Assembly: GCF_900095265.1 (NCBI RefSeq)
Contig: NZ_LT607656.1
Location: 175,872-239,871, forward strand
DNA length: 64,000 bases
DNA from: Janthinobacterium sp. UMAB-56
Lineage (GTDB): Bacteria > Pseudomonadota > Gammaproteobacteria > Burkholderiales > Burkholderiaceae_D
Direction: 5' to 3'
Translations under genes and position numbers: made by a program
The notes under the pieces: generated by a model
Databases searched by the model: none
The model's input: only the letters and a program-made list of their open reading frames with translations
Told to the model about the DNA's origin: nothing
Part shown: positions 27,037-35,054 of the stretch, piece by piece
How the letters are laid out: each line of letters opens with the position of its first letter
Position numbering within the stretch: position 1 is the stretch's first letter

Positions 27037-27584
27037 CTTATTGCAAACGTCGTCTGCCGCTGGCAGCCCTGTTGCTGGGGCTGGCCGCCTGTTCCACGCC
27101 GCCCACGCCGGCCATGTACGCGCATGAACTGCCGGCATTGGACCTGCAACAGTACTTCAACGGCACGCTTGATGCCCACGGCATCTTCCAGGACCGCTCT
27201 GGCAAGGTGGTCAAACGGTTCACCGTGGTGATGCAGGCCAGCTGGGCGGGCGAGACGGGTACCCTGGACGAGGATTTCACGTACTCGGATGGCAGCCGTC
27301 AACGGCGCGTGTGGACCTTGCGCAAGACGGCGCCCGGGCGCTTCCTCGGCACGGCGCCCGACGTGATCGGGGAAGCCATCGGCGAAGTGGCCGGCAATGC
27401 GCTGCGCTGGCAATACGTGCTGGCGCTGCCCGTCGATGGCACGGTCTACCACGTCGACTTCGAGGACTGGATGTTCCTGATGGATGACAAGGTCATGCTC
27501 AACCGCGCCGCCATGAGTAAATTCGGCTTCAGCCTGGGCGCCGTTACTTTATCGTTCAGCAAGCGACCACAGGCGGCCCCATGA
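27024..27584 (+). CDS. DUF3833 family lipoprotein
   Basis: A 186-residue protein with a signal peptide ending in a lipobox (LAACS, Cys about 23), then LQQYFNGTLDAHGIFQDRSGKVVKRF, DEDFTYSDGSRQRRVW and a DKVMLNRAAMSKFG region, the pattern of DUF3833. It is probably anchored in the outer or inner membrane. The function is unknown; the family is regularly linked with the SDR and Cfa-like genes seen here. The start lies 13 bases inside the MFS gene. Confidence 0.82.
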   Translation: MRFMTYCKRRLPLAALLLGLAACSTPPTPAMYAHELPALDLQQYFNGTLDAHGIFQDRSGKVVKRFTVVMQASWAGETGTLDEDFTYSDGSRQRRVWTLRKTAPGRFLGTAPDVIGEAIGEVAGNALRWQYVLALPVDGTVYHVDFEDWMFLMDDKVMLNRAAMSKFGFSLGAVTLSFSKRPQAAP

Positions 27585-28348
27585 ATCGCAAGATCAGCAG
27601 CTGGGCCGGCAAGCACGTGTGGATCATCGGCGCTTCCAGCGGTATCGGCGCCGCCTGCGCCACCTCGCTGCTGGAGCAGGGCGCCTGCGTCGCCTTGTCA
27701 GCCCGCCACCGCGCCAGCCTGGAACAGCGATGTCAGGGATACCCGCTGGCGCAGGCCTTGCCGCTCGATATCACCGAACCGGCGCAGTTGCGGGCCGTCT
27801 GTGCACACTTGCAGCAGCAGTGGACGCATATCGACCTGATACTGGTAGTCGCTGGCGGCTATCAGGCCATGCGCGCCGATAGCTTCGACCTTGAGGCAGC
27901 GCAGGGTTTGCTGGCCTTGAATGTGGGCGGCGTCTTTAATTGCCTGGAACAGGCCTTGCCATGGCTGTTGCGTCAGGGCAGCGGCGGCATCGGCATCGTC
28001 GGCTCGGTAGCCGGCTATGGCGGCTTGCCCAAGGCGCTCGCCTATGGCGCCAGCAAGGCCGCGCTGATCAACCTGACGGAGTCGCTCTACCTGGACTTGC
28101 ATCCACGTGGCATCGATGTGTACCAGATCAATCCTGGCTTCGTCGCCACGCCCCTGACGGCGGATAATGATTTCAAGATGCCCGCCCTGATGACGGCGCA
28201 GGCTGCGGCCGCCGCCATGCTCGACGGCATCGAGCGGGGCCAGTTCCACATCCACTTTCCCAAGCGCTTTACCAATACCATGCGCCTGGCGCGGCTGTTG
28301 CCGTACCGCGCCTATTTTTGGCTGATCCGCAAGGTGACGGGCCTATGA
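27581..28348 (+). CDS. Short-chain dehydrogenase/reductase
   Basis: A 255-residue classical SDR: cofactor motif GASSGIG (about 17-23), the NVGG-type segment after VVAGGY, and the catalytic Ser-Tyr-Lys with YGASK (about 151-155; GSVAGYGG holds the serine). It would oxidise or reduce a hydroxy- or keto-lipid intermediate using NAD(P). It overlaps the DUF3833 gene and the following SnoaL-like gene by 4 bases each. Confidence 0.9.
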   Translation: MNRKISSWAGKHVWIIGASSGIGAACATSLLEQGACVALSARHRASLEQRCQGYPLAQALPLDITEPAQLRAVCAHLQQQWTHIDLILVVAGGYQAMRADSFDLEAAQGLLALNVGGVFNCLEQALPWLLRQGSGGIGIVGSVAGYGGLPKALAYGASKAALINLTESLYLDLHPRGIDVYQINPGFVATPLTADNDFKMPALMTAQAAAAAMLDGIERGQFHIHFPKRFTNTMRLARLLPYRAYFWLIRKVTGL

Positions 28349-28809
28349 CAGGCGAGCCGGATATGCAGCACACGCCGCCAAGCGTGGAAGGGCCGCTGGC
28401 GCGCCTGGTGGCGTTTTACGAGCACCTGAGCCCGGAGGGCCTGGCCCAGCTGGGCGCCGTGTACGCGCCGGACGCCCGCTTCAAGGACCCGTTCAATGAG
28501 GTAGTGGGCCATGCCGCCATCCTGGCTATCTTCGAGCATATGTTCGTGCAAGTCGATGCGCCCCGGTTTGTCGTGCTGGAAAGCCTGGGGCAGGGGCAGC
28601 AAGCGTTCCTGACATGGGAGTTCCGTTTTCGCATGAAACGCCTGCTCTCTGGCGAACAATGTATCCGTGGCGCAACACATCTGCGCTTCGATGCCCAGGG
28701 ACGCGTGGTATTGCACCGGGATTATTGGGATGTGGCGGAAGAATTGTATGAAAAACTGCCTTTGCTGGGCGGTTTCATGCGCATGCTCCGGCGCGCAAGC
28801 CAGCGCTAA
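28345..28809 (+). CDS. SnoaL/NTF2-like protein
   Basis: A 154-residue cone-shaped NTF2-like fold: LVAFYEHLSPEGLAQLGAVY, YAPDARFKDPFNEVVGHAAI, TWEFRFRM and HRDYWDVAEELYEKLP. Proteins of this type act as ligand-binding or isomerase-like partners. It is the last gene of the operon headed by the FAD oxidoreductase; the ATG at 28345 overlaps the SDR stop. No terminator with a T run follows. Confidence 0.82.
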   Translation: MTGEPDMQHTPPSVEGPLARLVAFYEHLSPEGLAQLGAVYAPDARFKDPFNEVVGHAAILAIFEHMFVQVDAPRFVVLESLGQGQQAFLTWEFRFRMKRLLSGEQCIRGATHLRFDAQGRVVLHRDYWDVAEELYEKLPLLGGFMRMLRRASQR

Positions 28810-29521
28810 GCATTTTTCTTGATGTTTTTAAGCAAAAAATGCGTAAAAGAAAAAGCAATTCGTATGGAATTGGGCCGTGGAAAACTTGATATCGGTCAAT
28901 GTGTCGTTTTTTTGACACATCCATGTCAAAATATTGAGAATGCAACATTGTAAGAAATTGTTTCAATTGATGCGGAATTTGCAAGCAAGAGTCGTCCTCA
29001 TCCGGTCCAGGCAGTGACCCGGCCCGCGTGCTGGAAAACATGAAAAACATTTCTATGTGAGCAATTTAAATTACCGGAAAGTCAGTAATTTTATTGTTAC
29101 TCTACCTAGTTTTCTGACGCGTGCGCCGACGTCCGAAATCGCAGCTACGCCCCTGATTAATGCGGCAATGCACCAAAATGGGGCGCATTATTTCCCATTT
29201 TTGGGCCTCCGTCAGCAAACATTCACGATGCCGTGTATGCTTCGTCCCGTTTATCCATTATCGCCTGACAAATTGCACGCTTTGTCGTGTAAGTCGTGGA
29301 GGGAAAATGATGGGTGAAGCATGTTGTCGTTTTAATCATGCGCCCGATACTGTTGCACTTATACAACGGGTATCAACATGGCATGCGCTATGATGGAATG
29401 GTCAATCAGGCCAATGCATTGGTTGGCAAGGGGCACTGGCTCTACCGCGTAGTACGGTTGGCGATGGTCGGGATGCCTGAAAAAAGCACGTGGCCTGGTA
29501 CCGGAAGTAACATGTTGGAAC
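28810..29521. other. AT-richer spacer without a supported gene
   Basis: About 710 bases with no convincing protein gene and much lower GC than the surroundings. Visible structure: a 7-base stem at 28899-28905/28914-28920; an inverted repeat TTGACA-catcca-TGTCAA at 28912-28929, whose TTGACA could act as a -35; and a stem at 29173-29182/29194-29204. One 28-codon frame at 29307-29393 has a strong GGAGGG site. A small RNA or small protein is possible but unproved. Confidence 0.4.
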
Positions 29522-29550
29522 TTGATGGAATGTGAAACGGTCGTTATAGT
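29522..29550 (+). promoter_or_regulatory. Porin promoter
   Basis: -35 TTGATG (29522-29527), 17 bases, -10 TATAGT (29545-29550). Transcription would start near 29557, giving a leader of about 230 bases before the porin. Confidence 0.65.
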
Positions 29551-29556
29551 GCCGCT

Positions 29557-29785
29557 TCCGGTGCCCTTTGAGCACCGAACCGGCGCACGAAAATACGGTC
29601 GCTCTGCAGCCTTCAAGCTTATCGGTGCAATAGCGTGCCGATACCGATATGAATTGTTCCTCTGACCGGAACAGCAATGTGGCAGGTGGAGACCTTGCCC
29701 TCACTCATAAAAAGCGCTCTGCTAGAGCGCAGCTCGAGATGCATAGGCTGTATTACTTTTTGCTTCAAAATTAAAGGAAATCGCA
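29557..29785 (+). promoter_or_regulatory. Long structured 5' leader of the porin mRNA
   Basis: Several hairpins can be read: CGGTGC/GCACCG near 29568-29586, GTTCC/GGAAC near 29655-29671, and a 7-base stem GCGCTCT/AGAGCGC (29714-29720 with 29724-29730). AAAGGAAA precedes the ATG. Such leaders on porin messages are common targets of small RNAs; no specific partner can be named. Confidence 0.45.
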
Positions 29786-30889
29786 ATGAAAAAAACTCTG
29801 ATCACCCTGGCAGTCCTGGCAGCAGCCACTGGCGTAGCCCAAGCTCAATCGAGCGTTGTTATCTACGGTACCGTTGACGCTGGTTTCGTCAGCGAGCGCG
29901 GCGGCAAAGCCGGCACCACCAACAAAATCGATAGCGGTGTTGCTTCGGCTTCCCGTCTGGGCTTCAAAGGCACCGAAGATCTGGGCAGCGGCCTGTCGGC
30001 ACTGTTCGTTCTGGAATCGGGTTTCAAAGTTGATTCCGGTTCGCAAGATGGTGATGCTCTGTTCGGTCGTCAAGCCTACGTTGGCCTGAGCAGCAAAACG
30101 GCTGGTACCGTAACCCTGGGTCGTCAATACACCCCTTGGTACAACACCCTGTCGAAAGTTGCTGATCCATTCGCAGCTGGCTACGCTGGTTCCGCCAAGA
30201 ACTTGTTCCCAGCTGGCACGACCCGTACCAGCAACACCGTAATGTACTCGTCGCCTAACTTCAGCGGCTTTGACGCTGACGTTTCGTACAGCGCTGCCAA
30301 CAACGGCACCGAAAGCAACGTGTCGAGCAAAATCGGTCGCCAAATGGGCGCGTCGGTTGGCTACGCTAACGGTCCTTTGAACGCACGTCTGGCATACAAC
30401 AACACGTCGAACGACAAACAGGTGGGCTTGACCACGACCGTTGCTGAAGCAGGCAGCGCCCGCAACTGGCTGGCAGCCGCTAACTACGACTTCGCAGTAG
30501 CGAAAGCGTATGTTGCATACGGCGTCAACAAAGGCAACAACAGCTCGACCCGTAACAACGCCAGCGCTGGTGACTTGTTTAACATCGCATCGACCGGTGG
30601 CCTGACCAACGACAGCACCACCGCCCTGATCGGCGCAACCGTACCAGTTGGTCCAGCCGGCACCGTGATGGCTTCGTTCATCCACGTCAACGACAAAAAC
30701 GGCGCCTCGAACGCCGATGCGAACCAGTTCGCAGTGGGCTACTCGTACGCTCTGTCGAAGCGCACCAGCACCTACGCTTCGTACGCTAAAATCTCGAACA
30801 AAAACAACGCTGGTTACACCGTTGGTAACAACAGCAATGTTGGTTCGGGCGACCAAGCGTTCAACGTTGGTGTTCGTCACTCGTTCTAA
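29786..30889 (+). CDS. Outer membrane porin (Gram-negative porin family)
   Basis: A 367-residue precursor. Signal peptide MKKTLITLAVLAAATGVAQA, then the typical first strand SSVVIYGTVDAGF and a 16-strand pattern. The constriction-loop region and the last strand ending in VRHSF (C-terminal Phe, needed for Bam recognition) are present. It resembles Omp32/OpcP-type porins of betaproteobacteria. Codon use is strongly biased (many GCT, GTT, CGT), unlike the neighbouring genes, as expected for a very highly expressed gene. It is probably monocistronic. Confidence 0.95.
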   Translation: MKKTLITLAVLAAATGVAQAQSSVVIYGTVDAGFVSERGGKAGTTNKIDSGVASASRLGFKGTEDLGSGLSALFVLESGFKVDSGSQDGDALFGRQAYVGLSSKTAGTVTLGRQYTPWYNTLSKVADPFAAGYAGSAKNLFPAGTTRTSNTVMYSSPNFSGFDADVSYSAANNGTESNVSSKIGRQMGASVGYANGPLNARLAYNNTSNDKQVGLTTTVAEAGSARNWLAAANYDFAVAKAYVAYGVNKGNNSSTRNNASAGDLFNIASTGGLTNDSTTALIGATVPVGPAGTVMASFIHVNDKNGASNADANQFAVGYSYALSKRTSTYASYAKISNKNNAGYTVGNNSNVGSGDQAFNVGVRHSF

Positions 30890-30950
30890 TATTCGCGCAA
30901 GCGAAGCTTAGTACCGCTGAGGCATCCCTTCGGGGATGCTGCAAGCAAAG

Positions 30951-30988
30951 AAACGCGCTGTCTGGCTTCGGCCTGGCGGCGCGTTTTT
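30951..30988 (+). terminator. Terminator of the porin gene
   Basis: AAACGCGC (30951-30958) pairs with GCGCGTTT (30979-30986), with inner pairing and a TTTTT run. A UUCG-capped hairpin at 30922-30939 (GCATCCC/GGGATGC) lies before it and may protect the mRNA 3' end. Confidence 0.75.
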
Positions 30989-31039
30989 GCATGGGCGGCG
31001 CCAGCTATAATGGCGCTGTTACTCAAGTAAAGGAATGCC

Positions 31040-31603
31040 ATGTATTCATTCACCTCGCCGCGCCCGGCCGTCATGCTGGCAGCGCTGGGCGCGTTGTTTT
31101 TCGCGGGCGCCACGGGCGCCGCTGTCGCTGCCGTCAAGGGCAAAGAGCCGGCCGGACTGGAGCGCTACGGCGTGGCCGTCTACTCCGACCTGTGCCTGCA
31201 AAAAGATAGCGGCGAAATCGGTGGCCAGCGCGTGACCCTGCACCGTTTTGCCGAAGCCGATTCCGTCATCTATGAATTTACGGCGGGCGCCCTGAGCTGG
31301 CCCATCGTGGCCAACGACGTCAACCTGGACGCCGCCACGGGCGCCTTCGATTTCACCATCACCGGCGCCGACAGCGAAGAGCGCACCATCGTCGGCAAGT
31401 TTTCCAAGGACGGGCAGACCTTGACCCTGGAAGGCGATTACTGCGGCGGCAATGTGCGCATGCCCATGAAATTGAGCCGCGTGCGCGATTTTGGCCGCCC
31501 CTTGAAAAATTGCACGCCATGCCCGCGCATGCCGGAAGCACCGGCCGAAGTGGCGCCGGCGGAACCAGTGCAAGAGAACGCACCCGCGCCCGCCGCAGCG
31601 TAG
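31040..31603 (+). CDS. Secreted hypothetical protein
   Basis: A 187-residue protein with a signal peptide (about residues 1-30, hydrophobic core PAVMLAALGALFFAGATGAA) and a beta-rich mature domain (QRVTLHRFAEADSVIYEF, DGQTLTLEGDYCGGNVRMPMKL). A Cys pair CTPCP stands near the end, followed by a Pro/Ala/Glu tail. TATAAT at 31006-31011 is the likely -10. I do not recognise the family. It ends 23 bases before a strong terminator shared with the convergent TPP enzyme. Confidence 0.75.
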   Translation: MYSFTSPRPAVMLAALGALFFAGATGAAVAAVKGKEPAGLERYGVAVYSDLCLQKDSGEIGGQRVTLHRFAEADSVIYEFTAGALSWPIVANDVNLDAATGAFDFTITGADSEERTIVGKFSKDGQTLTLEGDYCGGNVRMPMKLSRVRDFGRPLKNCTPCPRMPEAPAEVAPAEPVQENAPAPAAA

Positions 31604-31625
31604 CTCGTTGGCGTATTAAAATGAA

Positions 31626-31651
31626 AAAGGCCCGGTATCGACCGGGCCTTT
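31626..31651. terminator. Bidirectional terminator
   Basis: AAAGGCCCGGT (31626-31636) and ACCGGGCCTTT (31641-31651) pair perfectly around ATCG, between two convergent genes. A and T runs flank both sides. Confidence 0.92.
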
Positions 31652-31674
31652 GTTATTTTCAGGGTTGCAGTGGC

Positions 31675-33378
31675 TTATTTGGCCGCCTGCGCCTTTTCCG
31701 CCGTCGCGCGGATGGTGGCCAGGGTGGCATTCGGCGTGATCAGGTTGCCGTCGTAGCGCAGCTCGATCAGGGCCGGCAAGTTGTGCGCCCTGGCGTGCGC
31801 CAGCGCCCGCTGCAGGGCGGGAGCGAACTCTTCTGTCGTATTCACCACTGCGCCATGCGCGCCGTAGGCTTGCGCCAACGCCGCAAAATCCGGGTTGTGC
31901 AGGGTCGTGCCAGACACGCGCCCCGGGTAGTCGCGTTCCTGGTGCATGCGGATGGTGCCGAACATCTGGTTATTGAAGACGATGATGACCACGCCCGCGC
32001 GGTATTGCACGGCGGTGGCCAGTTCCTGGCCATTCATCATGTATTCGCCATCGCCGGCAAAGGTGATCACGGTGCGCTCGGGATGCACGATCTTGGCCGC
32101 CACGCCGGACGGCACGCCATAGCCCATGGCGCCATTCGTCGGCGCCAGCTGTGTGCGCATGCCGCCGTAGCGATAAAAGCGGTGCGCCCACGAGGCGTAA
32201 TTGCCGGCGCCGTTGGTCAGGATGGTATCAAGAGGTGCCTGCGCCATGATTTCCTGCGTCACTTGCCACAGGTCCAGCGCTGCCTGGCCATCCTGGAAGA
32301 TGGGCGGACGCTGCTGGTAGGCAGTCAGCTCGGCCTTGGCTTCGGCCGGTGTATGTTTCCATGCGGAAGCGTCGACGGGGGCCATGGCGGTCAGCATGGC
32401 GCAGACTTGCGGCATGCCGCTGTTGATCATCAGTTCGGCCTGGTAAACACTGCCCAGCTCTTCGGCGTCCGTATGGATGTGCACCAGGCGCTGGCGCGGC
32501 ACGGGCGAGTCGAACAGGGTGTAGCCGCCCGTCGTCATTTCACCCAGGCGCGGGCCGATGGCGATGACCAGGTCGGCATTTTTCACGCGCGCGGCCAGTT
32601 TCGGGTTGATGCCGATGCCGACGTCGCCGATGTAGTTCGGGTGGGCATTGTCGAGCAAGTCCTGGAAGCGGAAGGCGCATGCGACGGGTAGGTGGTTGTT
32701 TTCCGCGAACTGTTGCAGGTCGGCGCACGCTTGCGGCGTCCAGGTGGTGCCGCCCAGCAAGACCAGCGGCTGCTTGGCGGTCGCCAGCATGGCGCGCAAC
32801 TGCTGCAGTTGCGCCTCTGAGGGCGCCGCCTGCACCGGCTGGTAAGCGCGCGTGTCAGCCACCGTCGCCAGTGAAATGAGCATGTCTTCCGGCAGGGCCA
32901 GCACGACGGGGCCGGGGCGCCCGCTGGTGGCTACCTGGAAGGCGCGCGCCAGGTATTCGGGGATGCGCTCGGCGCGGTCGATCTGCGCTACCCACTTGGC
33001 CATCTGGCCATACATGCGGCGGTAGTCGATTTCCTGGAACGCTTCGCGGTCGACGAAATCATTGCCAACCTGGCCGATGAACAGGATCATCGGGGTGGAA
33101 TCCTGGTAGGCCGTGTGCACGCCGATCGAGGCGTTGGTGGCGCCAGGTCCCCGCGTGACGAAGCAGATGCCCGGTTTGCCCGTCAGCTTGCCGTAGGCTT
33201 CGGCCATGAAGGCGGCGCCGCCTTCCTGGCGGTTGATGATGAAGCGGATACCCGAATCGTGCAGGGCATCGAGCACGTCGAGGTAGCTTTCGCCAGGCAC
33301 GCCAAAGGCGGTGTCGACACCGTGGATCTGCAGGGCATCGACCAGGATCTGGCCGCCGGTACGGGGTTGTTGCGTCAT
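31675..33378 (-). CDS. TPP-dependent enzyme, acetolactate-synthase-like
   Basis: A 567-residue protein with the three domains of the acetohydroxyacid synthase/pyruvate oxidase family. The N-terminal domain has the catalytic Glu in NRQEGGAAFMAEAYG. The C-terminal TPP/Mg2+ motif starts at GDGEYMMNGQEL and ends about NNQ. No regulatory small subunit gene follows, so a role other than branched-chain amino acid synthesis is possible (for example benzoylformate- or glyoxylate-type carboligase or decarboxylase). I start at the ATG at 33378; the longer frame runs into the rnpB promoter region. Confidence 0.8.
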   Translation of the reverse strand: MTQQPRTGGQILVDALQIHGVDTAFGVPGESYLDVLDALHDSGIRFIINRQEGGAAFMAEAYGKLTGKPGICFVTRGPGATNASIGVHTAYQDSTPMILFIGQVGNDFVDREAFQEIDYRRMYGQMAKWVAQIDRAERIPEYLARAFQVATSGRPGPVVLALPEDMLISLATVADTRAYQPVQAAPSEAQLQQLRAMLATAKQPLVLLGGTTWTPQACADLQQFAENNHLPVACAFRFQDLLDNAHPNYIGDVGIGINPKLAARVKNADLVIAIGPRLGEMTTGGYTLFDSPVPRQRLVHIHTDAEELGSVYQAELMINSGMPQVCAMLTAMAPVDASAWKHTPAEAKAELTAYQQRPPIFQDGQAALDLWQVTQEIMAQAPLDTILTNGAGNYASWAHRFYRYGGMRTQLAPTNGAMGYGVPSGVAAKIVHPERTVITFAGDGEYMMNGQELATAVQYRAGVVIIVFNNQMFGTIRMHQERDYPGRVSGTTLHNPDFAALAQAYGAHGAVVNTTEEFAPALQRALAHARAHNLPALIELRYDGNLITPNATLATIRATAEKAQAAK

Positions 33379-33589
33379 GTTCGGCTCTTTATATTCTAGT
33401 GGGTGGCAAAGAAGTGGGGGCAAGCGGTGCGCATGCGCTTGCATGCAAGCAGCTTGCCTCATTCTATGTGAGCCAATTTGGCCCGGCTTTTGAAATGGCG
33501 ACACCGAATTACACAATCCCCCGGGCCGGACCCCGACCAGCGGTGTCGCGCCTGCACAGGCCTTTTTGCAGAAACATGCTGCGGCGCGG

Positions 33590-33595
33590 TACAAT
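33590..33595 (+). promoter_or_regulatory. -10 element of rnpB
   Basis: TACAAT at 33590-33595, 5-6 bases before the predicted 5' end of RNase P RNA. TTGCAG at 33566-33571 (18-base spacing) is a weak -35. The 220 bases back to the TPP gene start hold nothing else that I can support. Confidence 0.55.
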
Positions 33596-33600
33596 GGCGG

Positions 33601-33960
33601 GTGAAGCAGGCCAGACAGTCGCTGGCTGGCGCAGCAATGCGCTGGCGGGAGGAAGGTCCGGACTCCATAGAGCGGGGTGACGGTTAACGGCCGTCCGCTG
33701 AAAGCCGCAAGCGCAGTTAGCCCATGGTATAAGGCGAGGAATAGGGCCACAGAGACGAGCGTATTAAGTTACGGTGAAACGCGGTAACCTCCACCTGGTG
33801 CAATTTCAAATAGGCACGCGATGATGCTGCTCGCGGAGCGTGCGGGTAGAAAGCTTGAGCGCCCGAGTAATCTGGCGCCTAGAGGAATGACTGTCATAGC
33901 GCCAACCTGCAAGGGAAAGCGCCGTAACAAAATCCGGCCTACCGGCCTGCTTCACTTGAA
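33601..33960 (+). ncRNA. rnpB: RNase P RNA, bacterial class A
   Basis: The catalytic RNA that trims tRNA 5' leaders. The ends close as helix P1: GTGAAGCAGGCC (33601-33612) with GGCCTGCTTCAC (33944-33955). The conserved core is present: GGAGGAAGGTCCGGACTCC (P2/P3 side to CR I), the CCTCCACCTGGTGCAA-type mid region, GAGTAATCTGGCGCC, AGAGGAATGACTGTCATAG and the 3' part GTAACAAAATCCGGCCTA. Open frames across it are shadows. The exact 3' end is uncertain by several bases. Confidence 0.93.
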
Positions 33961-34023
33961 TTCGTGCTTCCTGGCCCGCCAGGGAGTATTTCGGCCGCAG
34001 CGCTTTGCTTGCTGCGTGCCGCC

Positions 34024-34051
34024 AAAAAGCCCCCGCAACGGGGCTTTTTTT
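34024..34051 (+). terminator. Terminator downstream of rnpB
   Basis: AAAAAGCCCC (34024-34033) and GGGGCTTTTT (34040-34049) pair around CGCAAC, followed by more Ts. Confidence 0.93.
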
Positions 34052-34494
34052 GTTTCTAAAATGATAGCATTCAAGATAAAGTTGTATATACAAATAAAAT
34101 GAACAATTGGTTAAAGTTTCCTGAATCGAATTAATTGCTGCATTGCAAAAAAAGTTTTCCTGTGACAGGCTGGCCCCGGAAAACAGGGCTTTTACGCGCC
34201 ATGGACGATTATTTTTTGCTTTAAACCAAGTCTTTCGCTGCGCTTGATTGCTGTTGTGCCTGGATGACGAAAGTATTGTCATGTGTCAACTAACTGTAAA
34301 AAATTCAATTTTTCGATTTCGTTTTTTTCGATGTTTACGGTAGGAAAACACATGTGTGCAGATGAGGTAGCACATTCACTATCTTTCATAAGTATCTAAT
34401 TTATCGATATATTTTTATTTGAGACTCCTTCAACGATATGCGCTAAGTCCTTAATTTCATTAATAAAATTCCTGTTTTGCCAATCGGAAACCGC
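34052..34494. other. AT-rich spacer between rnpB and the dcw promoter
   Basis: About 440 bases at roughly 35-40% GC in a 62-65% GC genome, without a supported gene. It has a perfect 12-base palindrome TTGTATATACAA (34082-34093), a 7-base stem (34154-34160 with 34178-34184) and several A/T runs. It may be a curved or nucleoid-protein-bound control region for the dcw cluster; that is inference. Confidence 0.5.
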
Positions 34495-34557
34495 TTGACC
34501 ACTATCTTTGCTTCCTCTAAAGTGGGCAACTGTGTGAAAAAGTGTGTTTTTGTGGGA
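34495..34557 (+). promoter_or_regulatory. Main mra/dcw promoter with four MraZ boxes
   Basis: -35 TTGACC (34495-34500), 17 bases, -10 TAAAGT (34518-34523). Overlapping it are four repeats at exact 10-base steps: TGGGC (34523), TGTGA (34533), TGTGT (34543) and TGGGA (34553). This is the TGGGN-N5 array bound by MraZ, with the two middle repeats degenerate. MraZ is thus expected to repress its own cluster. Confidence 0.85.
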
Positions 34558-34616
34558 AATTTTCCCTTTTTATCGTGATGCGCAAGCGTCGCAACCCAAG
34601 CTCAAAAAGGTCTTCC

Positions 34617-35045
34617 GTGTTTCAAGGCGCGTCCGCACTCAATCTCGATGCCAAAGGCAGGATGTCTATCCCTGCCAAGCACCGTGACGCGCTGGCGATT
34701 CAATGCGAAGGCCGTTTGACCCTGACCAAACACCCTGATGGCTGCCTGCTGTTTTTCCCCCGTCCCGTGTGGGAAAGCCACCGCCAGCAAATCGCCGCCT
34801 GGCCCATGTCCGCCCGCGCCTGGCAGCGCATCTTCCTCGGCAACGCCGTCGATGTCGAACTGGACTCGGCCGGCCGCGTGCTGATCTCGCCTGAATTGCG
34901 CAACGCCGTCGGGCTGTCGCGCGAAGTCATGATGATCGGCATGGGCAGCCACTTTGAAATATGGGATGCCGCCAAGTTGGCCGACAAAGAACAGCAGGCG
35001 ATCGATGCCGGCACCCCCGATGTACTTTCCAATTTTTCTTTCTAA
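34617..35045 (+). CDS. mraZ: Transcriptional regulator MraZ
   Basis: A 142-residue protein with two SpoVT/AbrB-like domains, each with the DxxGR core ([10 protein letters not shown] near residue 10; [13 protein letters not shown] near 82). It binds the repeats upstream and controls the dcw operon. I use the GTG at 34617: AAGG lies 6 bases upstream and the protein then begins with [10 protein letters not shown], the usual MraZ N-terminus. The ATG-started longer frames would begin within the MraZ boxes. Confidence 0.93.
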   Translation: MFQGASALNLDAKGRMSIPAKHRDALAIQCEGRLTLTKHPDGCLLFFPRPVWESHRQQIAAWPMSARAWQRIFLGNAVDVELDSAGRVLISPELRNAVGLSREVMMIGMGSHFEIWDAAKLADKEQQAIDAGTPDVLSNFSF

Positions 35046-35054
35046 GGCTCCGTA

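Noticed and set aside
34082..34093. TTGTATATACAA palindrome as a LuxR-type or other operator
   Set aside because: Too short and AT-rich to name a regulator; no adjacent quorum-sensing gene.
33806..34282. Minus-strand open frame overlapping rnpB
   Set aside because: It lies within the RNase P RNA and its terminator; no protein family resemblance.
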